Origin: Oxalobacteraceae bacterium
Lineage (GTDB): Bacteria > Pseudomonadota > Gammaproteobacteria > Burkholderiales > Burkholderiaceae_D
Reading direction: 5' to 3'
DNA length: 63,865 nt
Assembly (NCBI GenBank): GCA_021768485.1
Contig: JAIZVZ010000010.1
Span: 1 to 63,865 of the forward strand
Part shown: piece by piece, positions 1-8,682 of the stretch
How positions within the stretch are numbered: the stretch's first letter is position 1
Layout: each line of letters opens with the position of its first letter
Notes under the pieces: generated by a model
What the model was told of the DNA's origin: nothing
The model's input: the letters and a program-made list of their open reading frames with translations, nothing else
Database searches by the model: none
Translations under genes and position numbers: made by a program

Positions 1-1
1 C

Positions 2-94
2 TACTGGAAAGATGTGGGCGAATCGGGCGGCGACTCTTACCTGCATGTCGGGGCCCCGAGAACGGCCCGGCTTTCCGTTCAATATGACTTTTGA
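2..94 (+). CDS. TonB-dependent outer-membrane receptor, C-terminal end (partial)
   Basis: The window opens inside a reading frame whose last 30 residues end in LSVQYDF and a TGA stop. An aromatic terminal residue after alternating hydrophobic residues is the usual last beta strand (BAM signal) of an outer-membrane beta-barrel. A TonB-dependent receptor is the likeliest family, since the downstream genes look like an uptake operon, but the short fragment cannot prove it. The body of the gene lies outside the window. Confidence 0.6.
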   Translation, partial: YWKDVGESGGDSYLHVGAPRTARLSVQYDF

Positions 95-117
95 TGCGCA
101 TATGACTTTTGTTGCGA
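82..117 (+). repeat. 18-bp tandem direct repeat over a stop codon
   Basis: Two adjacent 18-bp units (82-99 and 100-117) beginning ATATGACTTTTG differ at two positions. The first unit contains the end and stop codon of the receptor. It is probably a small replication-slippage duplication. Confidence 0.7.
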
Positions 118-160
118 CATCAAGTACTGATGCCACCGACTTATATCTTCGAGAGCGAGC

Positions 161-1093
161 ATGAGACACGTAAAGGTAGTACTGGAATATTTTCATCCAT
201 GGACCAATTCGGCCGGCTTTTATCTGGCCCGTCACCAGGGCTGGTATCGCGGACTGGGGCTCGATGTGGAGCTGGCCGTATTCGATCCCGAGCGCGGCGA
301 TACCCTGGCCTATCTGGCGCGCAGAGAAGCTGATTTCGGCATTTTCCCGACCAACCGCCTGTTCGTGCAGCGCGAACAAGGCCAGGCCTTGACAGCGATC
401 GCCGCCATTAACCACCGCGGCCTGGAAACAATCCAGACCTTGACTACCACCGGCATCAAGCGTCCGCGCGATCTGGCCGGGCGCCGCCTGGCGCTCAATC
501 CGACGCCGCGCGGTCTGGCCATGGTGCGCCATCTGGTGGCAAGCGATGGCGGTGATCCCGATGCCATCGTCATTGTCGATAGCGGGTTGCGCGAATTTTC
601 TGCGGAGCAGATCGCCGGCGGCGAAGTCGATGCCAGTTTCGGTAGTTATTGGGCGTGGGAGGCGCTGATGGACAGCAGCGTGCCGCCGGCGCAGCGCGTC
701 AGCTGGCCCGTCGACGAGATCGGGGCGCCGCCGTATCACAGTTATCTGCTCGGTGCGCACGACAGCCTGTTGCACAGCGAGCCCGAGCTTGTGCGCGATT
801 TTCTGGCCGCCACCGAGCGTGGCTATGTGCTTGCCGCCAGCAACCCCGAGCTGGCCGTGCCGCTCTATGAGCGTGTTGCGCCCTATCTGCCGCGCAGCCT
901 GATCCGCCGTTCGCTGCCCTTGATTGCCGATACCTGGCTGCATGAGGGGCGCTGGGGCTGTCAGCGCGAGGAATTGCTGGCCCCTTATGCCGAATGGCTG
1001 AGCAAATACGGCATCCTGTCCGACCCTGACATCTGGCGCCAGGCGACGCGCAACGACTTTCTCCCCGAGGCACAGGCCTTGGTCAACGGCTGA
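161..1093 (+). CDS. THI5/NMT1-like substrate-binding-fold protein without signal peptide
   Basis: This 310-residue protein has the SsuA/THI5 periplasmic-binding-protein-type-II fold. Typical signs are the opening 'FYLARHQGWYRGLGLDVEL', a two-lobe length, and 'SEPELVRDFLAATERGYVLAASNPELA' in the C-terminal lobe (about residues 210-236). Relatives bind thiamine precursors, riboflavin, nitrate or sulfonates for ABC transporters, or act as pyrimidine synthase (yeast Thi5). The N-terminus is MRHVKVVLEYFHPW, with no hydrophobic signal sequence, and no ABC permease or ATPase is nearby. The CCCFC motif of yeast Thi5 is absent. The stop overlaps the next start (TGATG), so it belongs to the operon with the kinase, rhodanese and PnuC genes. 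Binding of a thiamine-like compound is inferred from neighbours, not shown. Confidence 0.75.
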   Translation: MRHVKVVLEYFHPWTNSAGFYLARHQGWYRGLGLDVELAVFDPERGDTLAYLARREADFGIFPTNRLFVQREQGQALTAIAAINHRGLETIQTLTTTGIKRPRDLAGRRLALNPTPRGLAMVRHLVASDGGDPDAIVIVDSGLREFSAEQIAGGEVDASFGSYWAWEALMDSSVPPAQRVSWPVDEIGAPPYHSYLLGAHDSLLHSEPELVRDFLAATERGYVLAASNPELAVPLYERVAPYLPRSLIRRSLPLIADTWLHEGRWGCQREELLAPYAEWLSKYGILSDPDIWRQATRNDFLPEAQALVNG

Positions 1094-2274
1094 TGGGCGA
1101 AATGGGCGAAATGGGTAATATCGCGAAAAATCTCAGCCATGGGCTTGACGAAACCCTGGTGGCGGCCGACTGGCCGCCATTGGAAGCGACGGAAGTCGAT
1201 CGCTTGCTGGCGCATTTTCCGGCGCTGGCTGGCGGCGGACAAATTCAATGGCATAGTCCGCGTCCTTATTCGGCGGCGGTCACGGTCGATACCAGCGTGG
1301 GGACTGTGTTTGTCAAACGCTATCATCGCCAGGTGCGCGATGTGGCAGGACTCAGTGAGGAGCATGCCTTCATGGCGCATCTGCGGCGGCGCGGCGCGCC
1401 CGTGTGCCAGGTGCTTGCCGCCCGCAACGGGCAGACGGCGCTGAGCGAGGGCGACTGGACTTATGAAGTGCATACGCTGGCGCCGGGCAGCGACCTGTAT
1501 CGCGACGTCCATTCCTGGGCGCCGTTTCTCAAGACCGGCCATGCGCATGCCGCCGGCCAGGCCCTGGCCCGCTTTCATCTGGCGGCACAAGGTTATATGG
1601 CGCCGGCTCGCAGCGCCACCGTGCTGGTGTCGAGTTTTCATCTGTTCTCTGCGCCAGATCCCCTGGCGGCCATGGCGCGTCAGGTTCACTCGACGCCGGC
1701 GCTGCTTGACTATCTGTCGGCGCGTCCGTGGCAGAACGCGGTCAGACAGGTTTTGCTGCCATTTCATCATCGCCTGCAATCGTTTCAAGCACAGCTGGCG
1801 CCGCTGTGGACGCACAACGACTGGCACGGCTCCAATCTTCTGTGGCGCCGCAGCGGCAGTGCTGATGAAGTCTGCACCATTGTCGATTTCGGTCTGGCCG
1901 ACAGGACTTGTGCGCTGTATGACCTGGGCACGGCGATCGAGCGCAGCATCATCAACTGGCAAGGTGTGCTCGAGCACAGGGACGCGCACGTGCAATGGGC
2001 GCAATTGCGGGCTTTGCTCAGCGGGTATCACGCCGTGTGCCCTCTCGCACGCATCGACTGGCAAGCGCTGGCAGCCTTGCTGCCGGTGCTGCATGCCGAA
2101 TATGCGCTATCGGAACTCAATTATTTTTCCGGTGTCTTGCAGGACGAGCGCGCCGCCGCGCTCGCCTACGATGGTTATTTCATCGGTCATGCTCAGTGGT
2201 TTGCCGAGGCCGAGGGGCGCCGCCTGCTGGCCTTTATCGCCGAGTTCGATCCCGAGTGCGAGGCGGCCGCATGA
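1093..2274 (+). CDS. APH/choline-kinase-fold small-molecule kinase (thiamine kinase-like)
   Basis: The protein has 393 residues and the aminoglycoside phosphotransferase fold. The catalytic loop THNDWHGSN gives Asp243 and Asn248, followed by the metal-binding 'VDFG' about 20 residues later; the N-lobe contains 'VFVKRYHR', whose lysine probably binds ATP. Family members phosphorylate aminoglycosides, choline, thiamine, homoserine or methylthioribose. Beside a PnuC-type carrier, a vitamin kinase that traps the imported molecule is the most economical role (inference). The start is ambiguous: three ATG codons 9 nt apart encode MGEMGEMGN, the first overlapping the preceding stop. It ends in a 4-bp ATGA overlap with the rhodanese gene, so translational coupling is likely. 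Confidence 0.75.
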   Translation: MGEMGEMGNIAKNLSHGLDETLVAADWPPLEATEVDRLLAHFPALAGGGQIQWHSPRPYSAAVTVDTSVGTVFVKRYHRQVRDVAGLSEEHAFMAHLRRRGAPVCQVLAARNGQTALSEGDWTYEVHTLAPGSDLYRDVHSWAPFLKTGHAHAAGQALARFHLAAQGYMAPARSATVLVSSFHLFSAPDPLAAMARQVHSTPALLDYLSARPWQNAVRQVLLPFHHRLQSFQAQLAPLWTHNDWHGSNLLWRRSGSADEVCTIVDFGLADRTCALYDLGTAIERSIINWQGVLEHRDAHVQWAQLRALLSGYHAVCPLARIDWQALAALLPVLHAEYALSELNYFSGVLQDERAAALAYDGYFIGHAQWFAEAEGRRLLAFIAEFDPECEAAA

Positions 2275-3206
2275 ACCCATCTGTTGACGCCGCCTTGCCC
2301 GCTCATTTGCCAGCGCCCTTGCTGTCGGTCCGCAGCCTGGCGCAGCTGGCCGCGATATCGTCGCCGGCATCATTATGCATTCTGGACGCCACAGCCGACC
2401 TTCCGCGTCCGCGCTTCGATGGCGATTACCGGCTGGCGAGCGGCGCGGCGGCCTGGCGCCGCCGGCATATTCCTGGTTCGCGCCATGCCGACCTTGTGCA
2501 AGACCTGTCGATCGCGCATCCAGTATGCAGTTTCATGCATCCGTCGCCGCAGGTGCTGGCCGCTGCGCTGGAAGGGCTTGGCGTGGCCGATGAAAAGACC
2601 GTGGTGATTTACGATAGCGACGGTGGTTTATGGGCGGCGCGTCTGTGGTGGATGTTGCGTGCCATCGGCGTGCAGGCGCGGGTTCTCGACGGCGGTTTGC
2701 AGGCATGGGAAGCTGCCGGCTATGCCATTTCCAGCGATGCGCCGGCCGCGCCTGAAAAGAAGCGCCTGAGCGTCGGCGAGCGGCGCGGTTTGTGGGTCGG
2801 GCAGCGCGAGGTGCAGGCGCGCCTGCGGGGCGAGGGCCGCGCCAGTCTGGTTTGCGCCTTGTCGGCGGCCGTATTTGCGGGCGCCGCACCGACGCGCTAT
2901 GCCCGGCGCGGCCACATTCCGGGCAGCCTGAATTTACCCGCACGCCAGTTTTTCGGTGCCGACGGCCGTTACTTGCCGCTGCCTGCCTTGCGCGATCTGG
3001 TCGAGCAAGTATTGCCAGACGATGCAGCACCACGCTGGTTATATTGTGGCGGCGGCATTTCGGCGGCAGTGGTGGCGCTGGTTTTGACAATGTTGGGGCA
3101 ACAGGACTTGGCGATTTATGACGGCTCCTTGCAAGAGTGGGCGGCCGACCGGACTTTGCCGCTGGTTTGCGCTGCCGACGACGCATTGCCGCCGCAGGCG
3201 GTTTGA
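2271..3206 (+). CDS. two-domain rhodanese-type sulfurtransferase
   Basis: The protein has 311 residues with two rhodanese domains, the size of SseA/thiosulfate sulfurtransferases. The N-terminal domain carries 'HIPGSRHADL'. The C-terminal domain carries 'GHIPGSLNLPARQFFG' and the active loop 'YCGGGISAA', with Cys259 the persulfide-forming residue. It transfers sulfane sulfur from thiosulfate or mercaptopyruvate to acceptors. The start is the ATG of the ATGA overlap with the kinase gene; the frame is open further upstream, but that stretch lies inside the kinase. Its place in a putative vitamin-salvage operon is unusual and could point to a sulfur-containing substrate such as a thiamine thiazole moiety (inference). 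Confidence 0.85.
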   Translation: MNPSVDAALPAHLPAPLLSVRSLAQLAAISSPASLCILDATADLPRPRFDGDYRLASGAAAWRRRHIPGSRHADLVQDLSIAHPVCSFMHPSPQVLAAALEGLGVADEKTVVIYDSDGGLWAARLWWMLRAIGVQARVLDGGLQAWEAAGYAISSDAPAAPEKKRLSVGERRGLWVGQREVQARLRGEGRASLVCALSAAVFAGAAPTRYARRGHIPGSLNLPARQFFGADGRYLPLPALRDLVEQVLPDDAAPRWLYCGGGISAAVVALVLTMLGQQDLAIYDGSLQEWAADRTLPLVCAADDALPPQAV

Positions 3207-3215
3207 GAAAGGACT

Positions 3216-3893
3216 ATGCCCGTGTCATTGATTGAAATAGCGGCGGTTGCCGCCAGCATCCTCGGTGTCTGGTTGACGATTCGGCGCAGCATGTGGTGCT
3301 GGCTGTTCAGCCTGATGTCGGTCTTGCTTTACAGTTGGATTTTCTATGCGGCCAAATTATATTCGGATGTCCTGTTGCAGGGCATTTACATTGTCCTGAC
3401 GTTGTATGGCTGGCGGCGCTGGCTGCGCAGCAGCAGGGAGCCGGGGGCATTATCGGTTGCGCCGCTGGCCTGGAATATCGGCCTGCGTGACATGCTGTGC
3501 GGCCTGGGCGTAGCAGCGCTGCTGGGCAGTCTGATGCACAGGTATACCGATGCCAGCCTGCCATGGCTCGATTCGATACTTACCGGCCTGAGCCTGGTGG
3601 GACAGCTGTGGATGGCGCGCCGCCAGATTGCTTGCTGGTGGTTGTGGATTGCGGTCGACGCCGCATACAGCGTGGTTTTCTGTTTCAAAGGACTCTATCT
3701 GACTTCTCTGCTTTACGCCATTTTTGTGGCGCTGGCGGGTGTCGGTTTGCGCAGCTGGCGCATGGCCCTGGCGGCATCGGCAGAGCAGGCAATCCACCGG
3801 CTGCAAGAACGCGGTGCTGTACTGGGCGAGCAACTGCGGGTGTCGGGCGCGCCGATCGCGCCGGCAGAGAACATTCGGGCGCACGGTGGCTGA
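3216..3893 (+). CDS. pnuC: PnuC-family vitamin transporter (NMN/thiamine type)
   Basis: A 225-residue polytopic protein of the PnuC family (SWEET-like fold), which lets vitamins diffuse across the inner membrane to be trapped by phosphorylation. The family signature is the C-terminal 'WWLWIAVDAAYSVVFCFKGL' followed by 'YLTSLLYAIF'. About seven hydrophobic segments are visible, with a roughly 40-residue hydrophilic tail. The start has a GAAAGGA ribosome site and lies 9 nt after the rhodanese stop. Subfamilies take nicotinamide riboside (PnuC), riboflavin (PnuX) or thiamine (PnuT). The adjacent kinase and THI5-like protein favour the thiamine type, but the sequence alone does not settle it. Confidence 0.8.
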   Translation: MPVSLIEIAAVAASILGVWLTIRRSMWCWLFSLMSVLLYSWIFYAAKLYSDVLLQGIYIVLTLYGWRRWLRSSREPGALSVAPLAWNIGLRDMLCGLGVAALLGSLMHRYTDASLPWLDSILTGLSLVGQLWMARRQIACWWLWIAVDAAYSVVFCFKGLYLTSLLYAIFVALAGVGLRSWRMALAASAEQAIHRLQERGAVLGEQLRVSGAPIAPAENIRAHGG

Positions 3894-3955
3894 TTTGCCG
3901 GGCGGCGACGGCATCCATGCGGCAACCGTCACGGTGGCGCAGCTCCAATAACACC

Positions 3956-5392
3956 ATGCCAGACACCGACACCTCTCCGCCACTTGGCCGTCGCGGGCTG
4001 GGCCTGCTGCTGGCCAGCCAATTGCTGCCGCTGGTCGATTTTTCCATTGTCAATGTGGCCCTGGATGCGATCACCCGTTCTTTCCAGGTCACGCCAACGG
4101 CGCTGGCCTTGATGGTTGCCGTGTACAGCCTGGCATTTGCCGTTTGCCTGGCGATGGGCGGGCAAATGGGCGACAACATAGGGCGCCGCCGCACGCTTTG
4201 CCATGGCGTTTTGCTATTTGGCATAGCATCGTTGCTGTGCGCGTTGGCGCCGCATATCTCGATCTTGCTGGCGGCCCGCGCGCTGCAAGGCGCGGCGGCG
4301 GGCTTGATCGTTCCGCAGGTGCTGGCGACCATTCATGTCAGCTTGCGCGGCCAGGCGCATTCGCGCGCGCTCGGCGTCTACGGCGCCATCAGCGGCCTGG
4401 CGTTCATCGTCGGCCAGGTGGGCGGTGGCTATCTGGTGTCGGCCGATATCGGCGGTCTCGGCTGGCGCACCATTTTTTTGATTAATCTGCCTGTCTGTTG
4501 CGCGGTATTGATCGGCGCTCGCCATTGCTTGCCCGAGACCCGCCACGCCCGCGCGGCGCAGATCGATCTGCCCGGCACCCTGCTGCTGGCGTGCATCATA
4601 CTGGGTTTGCTGCTGCCGCTGGTCCTGGGACCGGCGCTGTCCTGGCGCTGGCCATGCGTGGCCATGTTGGGGGCGGTGCCGCCTTTGCTAGTGCTGTTCT
4701 GGCTGGTCGAGCTGCGCCAGGAGCGACGCGGCAGGGCACCGCTCATGCCGCCGCTCCTGCTGCGCCTGCCGAGCGTGCGTTTCGGCCTGCTGCTGGCGAT
4801 ACTGTTTTTTGCTTGCTGGAGCGGTTTCATGTTTTCCCTGGCGCTGAGCTTGCAGGCGGGAGCTGGATTGTCCCCGATTCAATCGGGCGACGTCTTTATT
4901 GCTTTGGGCGCTGCTTATTTCGCCGCCTCGATGTTCAGTGCCCGCGTCGTGGCTGCTCTCGGAAAAATGCGGACGCTAATCGTGGGCTGCCTGATCCAGA
5001 TGAGCGGATTGCTGGCTGTAATGCTGACCCTGACTTGGATATGGCCGCGGCCCGATGCGCTCAATTTGATGCCCGCCACCGTCATCGTGGGCATTGGCCA
5101 GGCCTTTATCGTCAGCTGCTTTTTTCGTATCGGCCTGTCCGATGTATCGCCCGCGCAGGCCGGCGCCGGCAGTGCGATGTTAAGTACCGTGCAGCAGGCG
5201 GCTTTCGGCTTGGGCTCGGCGCTGCTGGGGGCCGTCTTCATGCAAACCCTGCGCGTTCGCGGCAATTATCTCGATGCGATACGGATGGCGCTGATGAGCG
5301 AATTATGTCTGATGCTGTTACTGACCGGATGTGCGGTGGTCTATTATTTGCGCCAGCAAGAGGCTGCGCTTGAGCCGCGCTTGCCTGCTTGA
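3956..5392 (+). CDS. MFS drug:proton antiporter, DHA2 (EmrB/QacA-like) family
   Basis: A 478-residue, 14-segment major facilitator. The family motif A is seen as 'GGQMGDNIGRRRTL' between helices 2 and 3, motif D1 as 'VDFSIVNVALDAI' in helix 1, and motif C-like glycines as 'GAISGLAFIVGQVGGGYL' in helix 5. Such pumps export hydrophobic drugs or cations across the inner membrane. The frame is open far upstream into the PnuC gene; the ATG at 3956 matches the normal N-terminus of the family. It lies 62 nt after pnuC on the same strand and may be co-transcribed. No membrane-fusion partner is adjacent. Confidence 0.85.
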   Translation: MPDTDTSPPLGRRGLGLLLASQLLPLVDFSIVNVALDAITRSFQVTPTALALMVAVYSLAFAVCLAMGGQMGDNIGRRRTLCHGVLLFGIASLLCALAPHISILLAARALQGAAAGLIVPQVLATIHVSLRGQAHSRALGVYGAISGLAFIVGQVGGGYLVSADIGGLGWRTIFLINLPVCCAVLIGARHCLPETRHARAAQIDLPGTLLLACIILGLLLPLVLGPALSWRWPCVAMLGAVPPLLVLFWLVELRQERRGRAPLMPPLLLRLPSVRFGLLLAILFFACWSGFMFSLALSLQAGAGLSPIQSGDVFIALGAAYFAASMFSARVVAALGKMRTLIVGCLIQMSGLLAVMLTLTWIWPRPDALNLMPATVIVGIGQAFIVSCFFRIGLSDVSPAQAGAGSAMLSTVQQAAFGLGSALLGAVFMQTLRVRGNYLDAIRMALMSELCLMLLLTGCAVVYYLRQQEAALEPRLPA

Positions 5393-5433
5393 GGTCTGCC
5401 TGAGGTTTGCTTGAGGTTTGCCTGAGGCCTGAT
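5390..5433 (+). repeat. 11-bp tandem repeat, four units, starting at a stop codon
   Basis: Four adjacent 11-bp units with the pattern TGAGGTYTGCY start exactly on the TGA stop of the MFS gene. Because 11 is not a multiple of 3, the repeated TGA falls in all three frames. The last unit is degenerate. Confidence 0.8.
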
Positions 5434-5538
5434 AGGGGAAGGTGTTGCGCTGCCCGACAAGATGGGACCACGTGGCCGCCGCTGTGGGATATGGCGGCCG
5501 CGTGTGTGAGTGTGATTCCGGTTTGCTGAAGCGGTCTT

Positions 5539-5575
5539 GCCGGCATCGGGTGACGGTATTTCCCCCGGTGCCGGC
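5539..5575. terminator. strong hairpin between convergent MFS genes
   Basis: A 12-bp stem (5539-5550 with 5564-5575, one G-T pair) encloses a 13-nt loop 14 bp from the stop of the minus-strand MFS gene. A second inverted repeat lies at 5470-5503. Neither has a clear T-tract, so intrinsic termination is probable but unproven. Confidence 0.45.
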
Positions 5576-5589
5576 CGCGTCGGATCGTG

Positions 5590-6921
5590 TCAGCGATTGA
5601 CGATCTTGCCGGGGATGCGAATGACGAGCATGGCGCCCAGGAACAGGATCGCCGAAAGAATATACAGCGCGACATCGGTACTGCCGGTCTGATCCTTGAT
5701 CCAGCCGACCAACGGAGGGCTGACAAAACCGGCGATCTGGCCGATCGAATTGATCAGGGCCAGGCCACCGGCGGCGGCGGCGCTGCCGAGGAAGGCCGCT
5801 GGCAGCGGCCAGAACATCGGCAGGCCGGACAGGGCGCCCATGGTCGCCAGCGACAGGCCAATGATGGCGATTATCGGGTTGCTGCCGGCTTGCGTTGCCA
5901 GCAGCAAACCACCCAAGCCCATCAGCAAAGGACCGCTCAAGTGCCAGCGGCGCTCCTTCTTGGCGTCGGCGGAACGGCCGACCCAGATCATGAAGATGCT
6001 GGCGCAGAAGTAGGGGATGGCGCTGATCAGGCCAATCGTCAGCGTGCTTTTGTAACCGAGCGATTTGACGATGGTCGGCAGCCAGAAATTGATGGTGTAG
6101 ACACCCATCTGGATGCAGAAATAGACGACGCCGAGTTTCCAGACGTTGATGTTGCGCAAAACACTGGCGAAGGTGTCGGACGATTGCGCCGAGGCGCGGC
6201 GTTGCTGCTCATCGGCAGCCAGGGCGGCCGTCATCAGTGCTTTTTCGTCAGCCGTGAGCCATTTGGCCTGGCCGATGCTGTCATTGAGCAAGAGGTAGAC
6301 GAGCAAACCCAGCAAGACGGTCGGCAAGCCTTGCAGGAGAAACATCCATTGCCAGCCCGCAAGACCACCGTGGCCGGCAAACGATTGCATCATCCAGCCC
6401 GACAGCGGGCTGCCCAGCACGCCGGAAATCGGAATGGCCGACATGAACAGGCCCATGATGCGGCCGCGGCGCGAGGCCGGGTACCACTGCGTAAAATACA
6501 GCACAATCCCGGGGAAAAAGCCGGCTTCGCAAACACCGGTCAGGAAGCGCAAGGTATAGAAGGTGGCTGGTGTCTGGACAAACATCAGGGCGGCCGAGGC
6601 GGCGCCCCAGGCGATCATGGTGGTGCCGATGACGCGCCGCGCACCAATTCGGTGCATTAACAGATTGCTCGGTACGCCGCTGGCGACGTAGCCGATAAAA
6701 AATATACCTGCCCCCAGACCATAAATCGTTTCACTCCACTGCAAGGCATCGAGCATTTGCAGCTTGGCAAAGCCAACATTGACCCGGTCGAGATAATTGA
6801 AGAGATAACAAATGAAAATGAAAGGGATCAGGTGTAGCGTCACCTTGCGGTATATCGCTCCCAGCGCGGGGTGTTCGGATTCCGGCCCGATCGATTGGCC
6901 AGCTTGCTGTGATGCCGTCAT
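5590..6921 (-). CDS. MFS transporter, anion:cation symporter (ACS) family
   Basis: A 443-residue 12-helix carrier of the ACS family (tartrate, galactonate, phthalate and related organic anions). Family signs are 'YLFNYLDRVNVGFAKLQM' in helix 1, 'EAGFFPGIVLYFTQWYPASR' in helix 4 and 'RGRIMGLFMSAIPISG'. It imports an organic acid with protons across the inner membrane; the substrate cannot be read from the sequence. It is transcribed convergently with the DHA2 gene. The ATG at 6921 is preceded by GAAAG as a weak ribosome site. Confidence 0.85.
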   Translation of the reverse strand: MTASQQAGQSIGPESEHPALGAIYRKVTLHLIPFIFICYLFNYLDRVNVGFAKLQMLDALQWSETIYGLGAGIFFIGYVASGVPSNLLMHRIGARRVIGTTMIAWGAASAALMFVQTPATFYTLRFLTGVCEAGFFPGIVLYFTQWYPASRRGRIMGLFMSAIPISGVLGSPLSGWMMQSFAGHGGLAGWQWMFLLQGLPTVLLGLLVYLLLNDSIGQAKWLTADEKALMTAALAADEQQRRASAQSSDTFASVLRNINVWKLGVVYFCIQMGVYTINFWLPTIVKSLGYKSTLTIGLISAIPYFCASIFMIWVGRSADAKKERRWHLSGPLLMGLGGLLLATQAGSNPIIAIIGLSLATMGALSGLPMFWPLPAAFLGSAAAAGGLALINSIGQIAGFVSPPLVGWIKDQTGSTDVALYILSAILFLGAMLVIRIPGKIVNR

Positions 6922-7292
6922 AGAGTTTCTTTCTATTTAAAATGTGAAAACAGCGGTAATCCCCTCTTTTGCGAATGCGCGAAAAGCAGGGTATAAGCGG
7001 CCGTGGCAGTTTTGTTTTTATGGAATGATGCTGCCATGGGCCTTGTCGGACCGGTCGTGATTGTAAGTCGGCCGTCGGCGCTTTGCAAATAAGCGTTGAA
7101 TTATTGCAAGTATTTTTACCTGATTAATCATTTAAGACAGCGTGATGACTTTAAATTACCAACGTTGAAAGCCTGATGTCGCTCTTGCCGACGCAGGCGC
7201 AGTTTCGAATATAAGGAGGGGGATGTCGCCGCGGCAGGCAAGCACCGGCGCATGCTGGGTTTTGATTTTGCTTCTTATATATTTTTTTATAA
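6922..7292. other. intergenic region, no gene seen
   Basis: These 371 bp separate two minus-strand genes. They hold the promoter side of the MFS gene and, next to 7293, an AT-rich stretch (7270-7315) downstream of the hydrolase. No convincing open frame or RNA was found. Confidence 0.5.
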
Positions 7293-8111
7293 TTATTTAA
7301 ACCAGTTTATTAACAACTGATTGACCTGATCGGCTTTTTCATATTGCACCCAGTGGCCGGCGTCGCCAATCAGGGCATGCGATCGGTTTGGTTTTCCATT
7401 GACCAATTTTTCCACCAGATATTCTGGGGTGCAAGTCGCATCATGTTCGCCCCAGATCAGAAATGCCGGTCCGGCATACGCCTGAAGTTGCTCCGCCAGG
7501 CCGCCCGGACGGGCGATTGGCTTGCTTTTAAAGCGCGTGGCCACACACGCATCGCTATGGATGCGGATGGCCAGTGGATCGATCCTGTCGTAAGAACTGA
7601 TCATTTGCTGATACAGGTTTTCCCGCATCACGGCATGGAAACCGTCCCAATCTTTCTGATGGTAAAGATCTCGCCACGCTAACAGTTCGCCGCGCGGCCG
7701 TCTCGGGCCGCCATGGCCGGCGCTGCCCAACAAGGCAAGTTTGTGAATCCCGGCGCGCTGATTGGCGAGATGGGCGGCGACAAAACCGCCAAAGGAAAAG
7801 CCGGCGACATTGATGGCCTGTTCGGCTCCGACCAGGGTATTGAGTGAGGCTATCAATGGCTCGATCATGCCTGGCTGAAAGTGGCTATCGAATAGCGAAG
7901 AGGCGCCAAAGCCTGGCATGTCGGGAGCAAACACATGAAAGCGGTCGGCCAGGGCATCAATATTGCGATGCCAATGTTCCCAGCTGCCGTGCCCTCCGTG
8001 CAGTAACACAAGCGGCAGCGTACCGGCGCGCGGCGCGCCGAATTCATGCCACGATACAGTGCCATCGAGATAGGGAATCTGATGGGTTGTTTTGGTGAAA
8101 GTTGTATGCAT
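7293..8111 (-). CDS. alpha/beta-fold hydrolase (MhpC-like)
   Basis: The protein has 272 residues. The oxyanion loop is 'HGGHG' (38-42), the nucleophile elbow 'GFSFGG' gives Ser106, the acid is Asp in 'WGEHD', and the base is His in 'DAGHW'. It resembles C-C bond hydrolases and esterases of aromatic or ring-cleavage pathways, but no pathway genes lie beside it, so its substrate is open. It is monocistronic by appearance. The next minus-strand gene upstream is more than 500 bp away, which leaves room for its own promoter. Confidence 0.8.
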   Translation of the reverse strand: MHTTFTKTTHQIPYLDGTVSWHEFGAPRAGTLPLVLLHGGHGSWEHWHRNIDALADRFHVFAPDMPGFGASSLFDSHFQPGMIEPLIASLNTLVGAEQAINVAGFSFGGFVAAHLANQRAGIHKLALLGSAGHGGPRRPRGELLAWRDLYHQKDWDGFHAVMRENLYQQMISSYDRIDPLAIRIHSDACVATRFKSKPIARPGGLAEQLQAYAGPAFLIWGEHDATCTPEYLVEKLVNGKPNRSHALIGDAGHWVQYEKADQVNQLLINWFK

Positions 8112-8612
8112 ATTGATTGAATTTCAAGCAGCAATTGCATCGCCCCCCGATCTGACCTTTGCGCAGTCGGGCTGCCAACGCCACTTTAGCGCAATTTTTC
8201 AGCCAGTCACTTACATCACATTTTGCTTGGGCGTCTGTGAGGGCGCACTGAATAATGCCCGTCGACCGCTATGCTGAGTGTTAGATCTGCAATTGTGTAT
8301 CAGTGTACCAAATTGCTCGACGAGCATCTGGCGACAGCGGAAAAAATAGCTCCAAGGGGCCGCGCGCGGCGTGGAGAGTTGGCTTTTACGATGGTTTTCG
8401 GCTCAATATCGTGATACGAAGACAATAACTGCACTACAGGATTTTTGGTCTCGGTATTTTTCGCACGCGCATGCCAAGTTGGAAGAGTTTGGGGCGAGGA
8501 CGGTTCTGGCGCATAGTAGCGTTGCCCGGATGGGATCAGCCTGGCAATTACATTCTGGTCGAACATGTTTGCGCTGCTAAATCACCGCAAAAATCCTGTA
8601 GCAAAAAACACA
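8112..8612. other. intergenic region without supported gene
   Basis: About 500 bp between the hydrolase start and the tRNA terminator. Only short open stretches on both strands are present, with neither good ribosome sites nor recognisable families. It presumably contains the hydrolase promoter. Confidence 0.45.
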
Positions 8613-8643
8613 AAAGGCCTGGCGCGATGCGCGCCAGGCCTTT
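8613..8643 (-). terminator. intrinsic terminator downstream of tRNA-Met
   Basis: A perfect 13-bp stem (8613-8625 with 8631-8643) has a 5-nt loop. Read on the minus strand it is followed by a U-rich run, and it sits 40 nt beyond the 3' end of the tRNA. Confidence 0.85.
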
Positions 8644-8682
8644 GATTAAATGTGCTTTTTAAGCGATTACGGCAGTGTTCAG

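Noticed and set aside
8371-8662. Small genes in the spacer before tRNA-Met
   Set aside because: The open frames overlap each other and the terminator, and lack ribosome sites and recognisable similarity.
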